Source: an uncultured Anaplasmataceae bacterium (lineage in GTDB: Bacteria > Pseudomonadota > Alphaproteobacteria > Rickettsiales > CAIPFW01). Taken from it: DNA of 6,789 nt. Below, in pieces: positions 1-6,713 of the stretch (positions within the stretch are counted from its first letter, which is position 1; the number at the start of each line of letters is the position of its first letter). Under the pieces are notes generated by a model. The model saw nothing but the letters and a program-made list of their open reading frames with translations, was not told where the DNA came from and searched no databases. The DNA is taken from assembly GCA_903864455.1 (NCBI GenBank), contig CAIPFW010000064.1, positions 1-6,789 of the forward strand. The letters run 5' to 3'. Made by a program: the position numbers and the translations under genes.

Positions 1-55
1 AATTAATTAATAATTATTGTGTTACGATAAATATATTATTAAAAAATTAATTTTT

Positions 56-1171
56 ATGAATTTAAAAAAATCAGTAGACGCGTTTAAAGTAAGAGAAGAG
101 GAATACCTCAATGCACTCTCTACTCAAAATATAAAAAAAATAAATTTAATAACTCAGGCGATAGAGCGACGTAATATAGAAGAATTTTCAAACCAAGTAT
201 ACGACCATTTATCTGGAAAAAAGAATTCAAGATATATGGATCACGAACTTCCAATTATACTATCATTCATAAACGAAAAAGCGAAACTTATTCCTATAAG
301 TGATTTTGAGTATAATCTAAGCGAATTGAACAGATCTAATGAATCGGAAGCATCATATATCATCAACGACGATGGAGCTCATTACTATTGCGCGCAAGTC
401 AAAAAAAATAAAGATAAAACGTTAGTAATCACTATTGAAGACTCTATAAGAACTTCAACATGTTCTCAAAAATTAGAATCTCAGGTCAATTCATACAAAA
501 AGAATAGTAAAGTTGATTGTAAAATTAATATCTCTAATGATAGAGTAGCTCAAAAAAGTGGTTATGAATGTGGGCCGTCTTCAATTTATAATTTAAATAA
601 AAAGTTGTTTAATGAAAAGTTTTCACTCAATCACAAAAGCATTAAAGATGATTCAAGTTATGAAAGTTTTTTCAAAAAAATATATCTTGCAGATGCTTTA
701 CTTTTTCACGCATCGATAATATATGAAGCTTTGAAAGAAAAATATAAAGACAGGATAGTGGGTGAAGGTTGTATTGGAGAGGAGGATTTTGATGCCTTCT
801 ATAAAGAGATAGCTTTAGATCGAGTGGCATCAATTTACTCATCAAGAACCTTATTGGGAAATATAGAGAAGGGAAATTTTAACAATAATGAGGTTTCAAG
901 GAAAGAATTCAATGACTTAATGGATTCTTTCGATGTTTCCTTTGAATCATTTATGGATAATGAGTTAAAAAATCTACCATCTTTAAACGATCTCACGAGA
1001 ATAAATCAATTTAAAATTGATGCATCGAATAATAGAGCTGAATCAAATACGAATGAAGCTAATAACGCAGGAGCAAATATAAAAAACAACAACCATAATA
1101 TCGGAAGACATGCCGCAAGCGAAACCTCAAAAAGATTGAAAAACGATACATCGCAGATAACTAAAATCTAA
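56..1171 (+). CDS. YopJ-like (C55 / CE-clan) acetyltransferase or cysteine protease, candidate effector
   Basis: The 371-aa product has a CE-clan active site. Counting from the ATG at 56, His109 lies in AHYY, Glu128 in TIEDS, Gln166 and Cys172 in QKSGYECG. His-Glu (19), Glu-Cys (44) and Gln-Cys (6) spacings equal those of YopJ (H109, E128, C172), and a KKLF segment after the Cys resembles KKL in YopJ. Known YopJ proteins are injected Ser/Thr/Lys acetyltransferases acting on host kinases. The alternative is a C48/Ulp1-like deubiquitinase using Asp129, since QxxGY[DE]CG also fits Ulp1. Residues after about 210 are charged and helical, and 320-351 are Asn-rich. No signal peptide or membrane helix is seen, so secretion would need a type III or IV system and is inferred. 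At 371 aa it is longer than YopJ (288 aa). The ATG at 56 is preferred over an in-frame TTG at 17; no Shine-Dalgarno is evident at either. Fold is fairly sure, activity is not. Confidence 0.72.
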   Translation: MNLKKSVDAFKVREEEYLNALSTQNIKKINLITQAIERRNIEEFSNQVYDHLSGKKNSRYMDHELPIILSFINEKAKLIPISDFEYNLSELNRSNESEASYIINDDGAHYYCAQVKKNKDKTLVITIEDSIRTSTCSQKLESQVNSYKKNSKVDCKINISNDRVAQKSGYECGPSSIYNLNKKLFNEKFSLNHKSIKDDSSYESFFKKIYLADALLFHASIIYEALKEKYKDRIVGEGCIGEEDFDAFYKEIALDRVASIYSSRTLLGNIEKGNFNNNEVSRKEFNDLMDSFDVSFESFMDNELKNLPSLNDLTRINQFKIDASNNRAESNTNEANNAGANIKNNNHNIGRHAASETSKRLKNDTSQITKI

Positions 1172-2766
1172 CTCATCCTCTCGTCAATCAAATCAACAAA
1201 GTTTCTCCATCCATAAATATTAATAAATGAGCCAAATTTTGGGCCGGAATCTTGACCAAAAAGGTTCGAATATAAAAATTTAAACCAATCCCTCATTGTG
1301 TTTTTTTCATATCCAACCTTTTTCGCTGTATCAAAAATACATTGTTGTAAATCCGACTCGCTTTTTGGCTGATTATCTTGACAAAGCTCAGCAATACTAT
1401 CTTTTAATACGGATAATTTTTTTCTCGATTCTTCGTCCATCAAAGGAAATTTTTTATTTGGTTTTATGAACTTATTATAATAATTTAAAGCTTTTTCGAC
1501 CAATTCATCAATAATTGACTGCTCATCTTGAGTTAAAGATTTTTGGTATCTCGAAATATAATCAGATAAAATCTGAGAATTTTCTGGATTACATATTGAA
1601 GCTAAGTTTAAAATTAACGAAAAATCTATCTGAAAATTTTCGGAAACAAATCTTTTTTGTAATGGAGTGTGGAATGCAGGGTTATTATAATGCACAATAA
1701 GCTCATCATCACTGGAATTTTCATCAATTGGTTTTAATTCTTTCGCATATTTTAAATATTTATCGACATTATCGGGTATACTTCCAAAGTATAATTTTTT
1801 TGAACGCTCAGGGTGATCATACATAAATAATGCTATCGACTCTAATGTGCCAAATTCCAACCATTCATCAACAGAAACTCCATTTCCCTTGGATTTTGAA
1901 ATTTTTTGCCCATGTTCATCTGTAAACATTTCATAAACATATAAAATTGGAGGCTCGAATCCTAATATTTTACATATTTGAGTTGAGAGAATAGTTGTTG
2001 GAGTTAAATCTTTACCATGCATTTCATAATCTACACCAAGTGCCCCCCATCTCATCGCCCAGTCGATCTTCCATTGTAGTTTTACATTTCCATTCAATAC
2101 TGAGATTGTCTGAGTTTCACCTTTTTCATCTTTAAAAGTTATCGTATTATTCAATGAATCACAACTTAAAACGCCATCAAAAATAAATCTTCCATTATAA
2201 ATTGGAAGCATAGGATGATATGTTGCTTTTCGTTCGCTTTGTAAGCTCGGTCTCATAACGTCTAGAATTTTATCGCAATTCACAATAACTTTATGCATCA
2301 TGTCGTTATATTTTCCAGATTTATAATGCTCAGTAGAAGATTGAAATTCATAATCAAAACCGAACGCATCGAGGAAAGTCTTCAATTTATTGTTCATAAA
2401 ATGAGCATAGCTTTCAAACTCACCGAATGGGTCAGAGATTGAAGTAAGGGGCATTCCGATTTTATCCTTCAGACTTTCTGGATTTGGTACATTGTCAGGA
2501 ACTTTTCTCAATCCATCCATGTCATCAGAATAAACAAAAAGTCGAAGCGGGATATTTGGATTGATGATTTTAAAAGCATTCATAACCATCACAGTTCTTG
2601 TAACTTCGCCAAAAGTCCCAATATGTGGAAGGCCAGATGGCCCATAACCAGTTTCAAAAAGCACATAACCTTTTTCCGGTGTTTTATGATTGATTTTTTG
2701 AAGAATTTTTTCAGCTTCTTTGAATGGCCAAGACAGAATTTTATCTTTAATTTTTTCGTAATTCAT
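1168..2766 (-). CDS. lysK: Class I lysyl-tRNA synthetase
   Basis: The 532-aa cytoplasmic enzyme attaches lysine to tRNA-Lys using ATP. Both class I signatures are present: the HIGH motif as PHIGT at residues 47-51, inside GYGPSGLPHIGTFGEV, and the KMSKS loop as KISKS at 288-292. Other class I LysRS landmarks are SDDMDGLRKVPDNVPN (80-95), WKIDWAMRWGALGVDYEMHGKD (232-253) and the N-terminal WPFKEAEKIL. Length matches the family (about 510-540 aa) and the gene looks intact, with a C-terminal helical anticodon-binding region. Class I LysRS is typical of archaea, alphaproteobacteria and spirochaetes and replaces the unrelated class II enzyme. The ATG at 2766 is the natural start because the N-terminus aligns with relatives. 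AAAGGA lies about 17 nt upstream, too far for a normal ribosome site. The gene has its own promoter (2790-2818) and ends convergently with the YopJ-like gene, overlapping it by 4 nt. Confidence 0.97.
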   Translation of the reverse strand: MNYEKIKDKILSWPFKEAEKILQKINHKTPEKGYVLFETGYGPSGLPHIGTFGEVTRTVMVMNAFKIINPNIPLRLFVYSDDMDGLRKVPDNVPNPESLKDKIGMPLTSISDPFGEFESYAHFMNNKLKTFLDAFGFDYEFQSSTEHYKSGKYNDMMHKVIVNCDKILDVMRPSLQSERKATYHPMLPIYNGRFIFDGVLSCDSLNNTITFKDEKGETQTISVLNGNVKLQWKIDWAMRWGALGVDYEMHGKDLTPTTILSTQICKILGFEPPILYVYEMFTDEHGQKISKSKGNGVSVDEWLEFGTLESIALFMYDHPERSKKLYFGSIPDNVDKYLKYAKELKPIDENSSDDELIVHYNNPAFHTPLQKRFVSENFQIDFSLILNLASICNPENSQILSDYISRYQKSLTQDEQSIIDELVEKALNYYNKFIKPNKKFPLMDEESRKKLSVLKDSIAELCQDNQPKSESDLQQCIFDTAKKVGYEKNTMRDWFKFLYSNLFGQDSGPKFGSFINIYGWRNFVDLIDERMS

Positions 2767-2789
2767 TTGTTTATTATATTTTTTCCTTT

Positions 2790-2818
2790 ATTTTATCTGT
2801 GATTACCAAGAAAATCAA
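2790..2818 (-). promoter_or_regulatory. Probable sigma-70 promoter of lysK
   Basis: Read on the minus strand, TTGATT (-35, plus 2813-2818) and TAAAAT (-10, plus 2790-2795) are separated by exactly 17 bp. Transcription would start near 2783, leaving an AT-rich leader of about 17 nt before the lysK ATG at 2766 and no clear Shine-Dalgarno inside it. The -35 box abuts the end of the palindromic repeat and its presumed target duplication, so the repeat lies just outside the promoter. Called by eye from consensus; AT-rich DNA gives chance matches. Confidence 0.5.
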
Positions 2819-2824
2819 TTGTAT

Positions 2825-2995
2825 AAGAAACCCATTGCATTTCTCATAAAACTTTAAAATTCAATATTTTCGTCTATTATCGGTCGACAAAAACTTCAAA
2901 TTCACTTCGATTTCCTTCTGTAAAGCGATTTAAAGGCGATTTATTTTCTCATGATTGCTGAATTTTAAGTGCAAAACAAACGCAATGGGTTTATT
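2825..2995. repeat. Palindromic MITE-like dispersed repeat, full copy
   Basis: The element has perfect 11-bp inverted ends, AAACCCATTGC at 2828-2838 and GCAATGGGTTT at 2982-2992. With one mismatch these extend to 14 bp (AAGAAACCC... and ...GGGTTTATT). Further partial inverted similarity lies inside, for example TTAAAATTCA on one arm against TGAATTTTAA on the other. The flanks ATTGTAT (2818-2824) and ATTGTAT (2993-2999) are direct copies. They suggest a target-site duplication of 4 bp (GTAT, with ends at 2825 and 2995) or 7 bp (with ends at 2825 and 2992). There is no coding capacity for a transposase. A second copy in inverted orientation begins at 6706. Similar in style to rickettsial palindromic elements, but I do not recognise the family. 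It fills most of the gap between lysK and the next gene. Confidence 0.8.
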
Positions 2996-3006
2996 GTATT
3001 AAAAAT

Positions 3007-3035
3007 TTGACTTTAAAGATAAAATATATTATTAT
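3007..3035 (+). promoter_or_regulatory. Probable strong sigma-70 promoter of the orphan membrane gene
   Basis: TTGACT (3007-3012) and TATTAT (3030-3035) lie exactly 17 bp apart, each one base from the TTGACA/TATAAT consensus. Transcription would begin near 3042, giving a leader of about 22 nt before the ATG at 3064. The promoter lies just outside the right end of the palindromic repeat. It also argues that the in-frame TTG at 3007 is a -35 box and not a start codon. Confidence 0.6.
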
Positions 3036-3063
3036 CATAATAATCACTAATTTTAATTTGAAA

Positions 3064-4158
3064 ATGAAAGAATCAACGAAAGATAGCATACGAGCAACCT
3101 CTTTTATGATGCTCTTTATGGGAGCGATTACCCTACCGCTTACCTTATCTATCACAGCTATTATATATTTCAAGGGCAATGCAGAAAATATGAACCATAA
3201 GATACTCAAGCAGCATGCTGCCGATATCATTCTTATCAGTTTGTTTGCAATCTCTCTATTGGTTATAGGGTTGTATTTATTTTCAGTTCTTGCATGCGAT
3301 TCAAAAATACCGAATGTTACAAAGCTTTTAACAAATGAAAAATTGCAAGGAATATCGAAGCATTATTTGCAAAAAAAATTAAAAAAGAATGAGGGGCGGG
3401 AATCTGATGTTGATACTGGCTCAGCATCAATCGAAGATCTAAAAGGAGCCCTTGATTTATTCATTGCCGATATTCAAAGTTTGAAAAATGCTATAAAAAA
3501 TAGCGAGGAGAGATTTGTGATTTATAGCCCGAAAGTTGTGATGTATGATAGTGGTGAGAAAATAATCCTTCCTACCATTGGACTTGCTATAACTGATCAA
3601 AAAAGCTTTTTAGTGAGAGATGTGAATGGGGTAATAAAATACCAAGAAATAATCAAAGATAGAGTTCCTGGTGAAGTCAATAAAAATGGCATATTGAGGG
3701 ATTCTCAAAGAATGAAAGTGAATCAAGAGCCAATAACCAAAGATGAATTGAATGGTTTGATAGATGGCGCAATTGAAATTCAATATAGAATTATTGGAAA
3801 GAATCCTGATAAGGATTTTTCATTTTTATTATATCAATGCAGAGACATCAATGAAGGTATAGGTTCTACTTTTATTATTTATGATAATGGGAGCTTTAAA
3901 TCATCTGCATCATCCAAATCAGAGGATAAAAATGAGAATGCACTGAATATAAAACTGAAAGAAATGGCTCTCAACAACAAATCAATGAAAGCTGAATTAA
4001 TCACTTATTTGGATGAAATCATCGAAATGACAAATCAAGAAAAAACAAACCTTCAAGATAAAATCCAAAAAAATCCATGGAAATTAAATGGAATAAAAGA
4101 AATAAGTTGGAGTGATATTAAAAAAACTGCTCGTTCTCTCATTCCATGTTTAGACTAA
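3064..4158 (+). CDS. Unrecognised two-helix membrane protein
   Basis: I do not recognise this 364-aa protein. Two strongly hydrophobic stretches, about residues 12-36 and 53-77, should form a membrane hairpin. A long soluble part (about 78-364) follows. It has a basic linker (KKLKKNEGRE, 104-113), a probable mixed alpha/beta middle (about 150-275), a Ser/Lys-rich linker (about 278-292) and a charged helical C-terminus (about 293-335) that may form a coiled coil. No catalytic motif, cleavable signal or repeat is visible. By the positive-inside rule the soluble domain is probably cytoplasmic. The ATG at 3064 is chosen because the in-frame TTG at 3007 falls in the promoter -35 box and the intervening codons are low-complexity Ile/Lys. 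No strong Shine-Dalgarno is present. It is a single-gene unit with its own promoter and terminator, bounded on the left by a mobile-type repeat. A lineage-specific gene is likely; a host-interaction role would be speculation. Confidence 0.8.
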   Translation: MKESTKDSIRATSFMMLFMGAITLPLTLSITAIIYFKGNAENMNHKILKQHAADIILISLFAISLLVIGLYLFSVLACDSKIPNVTKLLTNEKLQGISKHYLQKKLKKNEGRESDVDTGSASIEDLKGALDLFIADIQSLKNAIKNSEERFVIYSPKVVMYDSGEKIILPTIGLAITDQKSFLVRDVNGVIKYQEIIKDRVPGEVNKNGILRDSQRMKVNQEPITKDELNGLIDGAIEIQYRIIGKNPDKDFSFLLYQCRDINEGIGSTFIIYDNGSFKSSASSKSEDKNENALNIKLKEMALNNKSMKAELITYLDEIIEMTNQEKTNLQDKIQKNPWKLNGIKEISWSDIKKTARSLIPCLD

Positions 4159-4165
4159 AAATCAT

Positions 4166-4199
4166 TCGCTATTTTAATAGCGACTTTTGTTTAATTTTT
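4166..4199 (+). terminator. Rho-independent terminator after the orphan membrane gene
   Basis: A perfect 7-bp inverted repeat (TCGCTAT, loop TTTA, ATAGCGA; 4166-4183) starts 7 nt after the stop codon. It is followed by a T-rich tract (CTTTTGTTTAATTTTT). The stem is GC-richer than its surroundings. It separates the orphan gene from ccmF, so ccmF probably has its own promoter. Confidence 0.78.
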
Positions 4200-4227
4200 G
4201 TATAAAATAAATATTAATTAATAATAT
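4198..4227 (+). promoter_or_regulatory. Possible ccmF promoter
   Basis: TTGTAT (4198-4203) and TAATAT (4222-4227) are 18 bp apart and lie between the upstream terminator and the ccmF ATG at 4245. Transcription would start near 4234, giving a very short leader. The region is low-complexity AT, so a chance match is quite possible. The main support is that ccmF needs a promoter after the terminator. Confidence 0.3.
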
Positions 4228-4244
4228 TTTTAACAACATTGTAA

Positions 4245-6107
4245 ATGCTCTCTGAAATAAGCTCATATAGCTTTTACATCGCTTTTTTCCTTAATATAAT
4301 ATATTACTGCGTATCTTTTTTCATTCCAAATGAAAAAAAATCACCAAACAATCTTCTTTTTGGATTATCAATAAATATACTTATCATTCTTTGTTTTGTA
4401 TTTTTTGTTTTATCGTTTGTTTATTCAGATTTTTCTCTTTATTCAGTTTTTGCAAATTCTCACACATCAAAACCACTTATATATAAAATCGGTGCTGCAT
4501 GGTCGAGTCATGAAGGTTCGATGCTTTTTTGGCTGTTTATCATGGCTATTTATAGCATCTTTCACACTCTCTCAGATAGAAAAAAAGACTCATTGTCTCA
4601 GCACATTCAATCATTTATACAATTGATATTGCATGGATTTATTTTAATCGTCGCAAATCCATTTCAAAAATTATACCCAGTCCCGCTCGAAGGAAATGGC
4701 TTCAATCCCTTGTTACAGGACTATAGTTTGTTGATTCATCCTCCAATTTTATATTTAGGTTACGCAGGGTCGTCCATTTGTTTTGCGAAAATTTTATCAT
4801 TAGCAATGCGACAATCATACACTCAAAAATCATGGAACGAAATCAAATTATGGGTAACGGTGCCATTTTTTTTTCTCACTTTTGGTATAGCTCTCGGCTC
4901 TTTGTGGTCATACAGAGAGCTTGGTTGGGGAGGATTTTGGGCTTGGGACCCAGTTGAAAATGTTTCACTTTTGCCTTGGTTTGCATCGTTGTCATTCATT
5001 CATCTTCTTTTGATTCGAAATAAAACTTATGTAATCAATTATCTTCTCAAGTTGAACGGAGTTCTTATTTTTATTTTGAGCCTATTTTCTACTTTTATTG
5101 TTCGCTCAGGTCTTATTTCCTCGATTCATGCTTTCGCTCAAAATAATGAAAATGGTTGGTATTTTTTAATTTTATTAAGTTTTGTTTCGCTTCTCGGTCT
5201 ATTTTTTATTATAAAATTCGATGAAAAAAGCGAGCAAAATCACAAAAAACAAAGCCAAAATGATAAAATTCTTTTTTATGGCATCAATTTATTTTCTATT
5301 TGTTATTTAATTATTATTGGTGCGATTTTGTTTCCGATTTATTTGAACGTTTATCATGGCGAGATTGTTTCGATTAGTGAAGATTTTTATCAGAAAATTT
5401 TTGGACTCATTTTTATTCCAATTCTTGTATTGATATGCTACTTACCTTTGAGAAATTCTTCTTTGAATAAAAAGAATCTTTTTATTTTTGGGTGCACATT
5501 ATTTTTCTTATATATTTTTATCGATTTTACAAAAATTCCAATGATTGCAATTGTCAATTTGATGCTTTCAATTTTTATTTTTATTGCTTATTTGATAAAT
5601 TGCACATATGAGGTTTTATTAAAAAAAAGAATAAATTTTGCTTCATTTTTTTCTCATATAGGAATTGCGATCATGATTTTTGGTGCAATTTTTTCAACTA
5701 TAGATAATGTTTCGAGTGAAAAAATGATGAATATCGATAAAGAAAATGTCATTCAAATCAATGATTATAAAGCGATTTTAAATTCAGTGAATGTAGTTGA
5801 GAGTCTTGATTTTGCCGGGATAAAAGCGAATTTTAATCTTTGGTATAAAAATCATGAAATAGGGGAGCTTTCTCCTGAGCTAAAATTCTATAAAATAGAG
5901 AAAATGCAATTGCCCGATTCTTCAAGTTTTTATCATCAATTCTCAGATATTTATATTTTGATTACAGGTGTTGATATTGAAAAAAATATGATCAATATAA
6001 AAATTTTTTTCAAGAAATTCGTGATGCTGATTTGGATTGGACTTTTTTTTATGATTCTTGGGAGTCTGGTTGGAGCTTGTAGTGGTGTTTGGAAAAGGAG
6101 AGCATGA
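4245..6107 (+). CDS. ccmF: Cytochrome c haem lyase subunit CcmF
   Basis: CcmF is the inner-membrane core of the System I haem lyase. It takes haem from holo-CcmE and, with CcmH (and CcmI where present), attaches it to CXXCH cysteines of apocytochrome c in the periplasm. The 620-aa product is a polytopic membrane protein carrying the WWD signature WGGFWAWDPVENVSLLPW at 228-245. His165 (LLIHPPILYLGY), His253 (SFIHLLLI), His295 (SSIHAFAQ) and His471 (FSHIGIAI) sit where CcmF has its four haem-binding histidines. WSSHEGSMLFW (86-96) is also conserved. A periplasmic segment (about 485-575) with SPELKFY is followed by a last helix (about 592-611). It is slightly shorter than the usual 640-660 aa but complete at both ends. 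No Shine-Dalgarno precedes the ATG. No other ccm gene is adjacent, consistent with the scattered ccm genes of Rickettsiales. Confidence 0.95.
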   Translation: MLSEISSYSFYIAFFLNIIYYCVSFFIPNEKKSPNNLLFGLSINILIILCFVFFVLSFVYSDFSLYSVFANSHTSKPLIYKIGAAWSSHEGSMLFWLFIMAIYSIFHTLSDRKKDSLSQHIQSFIQLILHGFILIVANPFQKLYPVPLEGNGFNPLLQDYSLLIHPPILYLGYAGSSICFAKILSLAMRQSYTQKSWNEIKLWVTVPFFFLTFGIALGSLWSYRELGWGGFWAWDPVENVSLLPWFASLSFIHLLLIRNKTYVINYLLKLNGVLIFILSLFSTFIVRSGLISSIHAFAQNNENGWYFLILLSFVSLLGLFFIIKFDEKSEQNHKKQSQNDKILFYGINLFSICYLIIIGAILFPIYLNVYHGEIVSISEDFYQKIFGLIFIPILVLICYLPLRNSSLNKKNLFIFGCTLFFLYIFIDFTKIPMIAIVNLMLSIFIFIAYLINCTYEVLLKKRINFASFFSHIGIAIMIFGAIFSTIDNVSSEKMMNIDKENVIQINDYKAILNSVNVVESLDFAGIKANFNLWYKNHEIGELSPELKFYKIEKMQLPDSSSFYHQFSDIYILITGVDIEKNMINIKIFFKKFVMLIWIGLFFMILGSLVGACSGVWKRRA

Positions 6108-6196
6108 AGAGTCTATTCGAAAATTCAGCAAAGCTATCACATAAATCACTTTTTGATGTTATGATCACGATCTACTTCATGAATTGTAATCTTTAG
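6104..6196 (+). CDS. Possible 30-codon ORF translationally coupled to ccmF
   Basis: An ATG overlaps the ccmF stop (ATGA at 6104-6107) and is preceded by AAGGAG at 6095-6100, the best Shine-Dalgarno-like sequence in the window, though only 3 nt from the ATG. The predicted peptide is 30 aa, starting MKSLFENSAK and ending in a short hydrophobic stretch (MITIYFMN). It resembles no ccm product I know. It could be a true micropeptide, the degraded start of a gene that once followed ccmF, or chance, because the purine-rich motif also encodes the basic CcmF C-terminus (KRRA). Its TAG interlocks with the stop of the minus-strand gene. Confidence 0.3.
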   Translation: MKSLFENSAKLSHKSLFDVMITIYFMNCNL

Positions 6197-6609
6197 AAAT
6201 CATTATTAATAGAATAATGACCACTCTTTCCCCTAATTTTGTTCACAAAATTTCCAATAGGTTGAAGTGGTTTTACAATATTCTCTTCAATTGCCGATTC
6301 TTTTAAATCGAGTTTTCCTTTTTTGAAATCCATTTTTGGGAAATACTCGGTATAATGTGGTTTATTATTTATTTGAGTATGAAGATCATCATTCGATTGA
6401 AATATATCATCGTTTGAATGACCTTCTGCAGGAATATAAAAATGAGTAGTACCACTCATTTTATTTATCTTCTCGCAGTATCTATTTAACTCATTATTTA
6501 ATTTTTTACCAAACTCAAAAGATCCCTTGTTGCCAATTCCGATAACATTTTTACTGCTTATACTGACGCTCTTAACATACTTGAAAGCGTAGAATGATTT
6601 TTTTACCAA
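6193..6609 (-). CDS. Hypothetical protein of 138 codons, TTG start
   Basis: I do not recognise a family. The product is a 138-aa soluble, charged protein with no membrane segment. It contains a Gly-containing segment, VIGIGNKGSFEFG (22-34), a helical stretch to about residue 47, a segment HFYIPAEGHSNDD (56-68), and a basic C-terminus. No in-frame ATG occurs before residue 51. The likely start is TTG at 6609, which has AGAGG 6 nt upstream. The TTG overlaps the stop of the 36-codon ORF upstream (TTGGTAA), as in coupled operon genes. Alternatively the two are pieces of one gene broken by a single-base indel near 6603-6611. The stop overlaps the end of the small ORF after ccmF by 4 nt. Confidence 0.5.
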   Translation of the reverse strand: MVKKSFYAFKYVKSVSISSKNVIGIGNKGSFEFGKKLNNELNRYCEKINKMSGTTHFYIPAEGHSNDDIFQSNDDLHTQINNKPHYTEYFPKMDFKKGKLDLKESAIEENIVKPLQPIGNFVNKIRGKSGHYSINNDF

Positions 6610-6713
6610 TCACTACCTCTTGTCTTATTATTGCCCCATTCAGCAAGTTTACCCTCTAATTGCATTGGAAGTTTTGCAACAGCGAAGACAATTTTTGCTA
6701 ATAATAAACCCAT
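6603..6713 (-). CDS. Short ORF or gene remnant starting in the repeat end
   Basis: A 36-codon ORF starts MGLLLAKIVFAVAKL and ends NNKTRGSDW. Its ATG and next two codons belong to the terminal GCAATGGGTTT of the second palindromic repeat. The frame extends upstream through the repeat for 17 more codons to a TAA without another ATG. The composition (hydrophobic start, then a Gly/Asn/Arg-rich end) looks protein-like and differs from chance AT-rich ORFs. It may be the 3' end of a gene cut by the repeat, a small peptide whose start was supplied by it, or the front part of the following 138-codon frame after a frameshift. No Shine-Dalgarno is seen. Family unknown. Confidence 0.4.
   Translation of the reverse strand: MGLLLAKIVFAVAKLPMQLEGKLAEWGNNKTRGSDW

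Noticed and set aside
17..55. TTG at 17 as the start of the YopJ-like protein, adding 13 residues
   Set aside because: The extension is low-complexity Ile/Lys/Tyr, has no ribosome site, and the ATG at 56 is available.
3007..3063. TTG at 3007 as the start of the orphan membrane protein
   Set aside because: It falls in a near-consensus -35 box with a -10 box 17 bp downstream, and it would encode a run of isoleucines upstream of the first helix.
2991..3230. Minus-strand 79-codon open frame
   Set aside because: It lies opposite the orphan membrane gene and its promoter; its hydrophobicity mirrors the antisense of that gene's helices and AT-rich leader.
6120..6131. AAAATTCAGCAA, shared with the palindromic repeat, as a third repeat fragment
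   Set aside because: Similarity stops at 12 AT-rich bases with no shared flanks, so chance is likely.
5943..6149. Minus-strand 68-codon open frame over the end of ccmF
   Set aside because: It is antisense to the conserved CcmF C-terminus, and its Asn/Lys/Pro-rich composition follows from the complementary strand.
6200..6220. Hairpin TCATTATT / AATAATGA as a terminator for ccmF or the minus-strand gene
   Set aside because: The stem is all A/T except one pair, has no T run on either side, and lies inside the minus-strand coding sequence.
2993..6705. A composite transposon bounded by the inverted repeats
   Set aside because: No transposase or integrase is present, and ccmF is a core gene unlikely to be cargo. 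Two members of a dispersed repeat family explain the pattern better.
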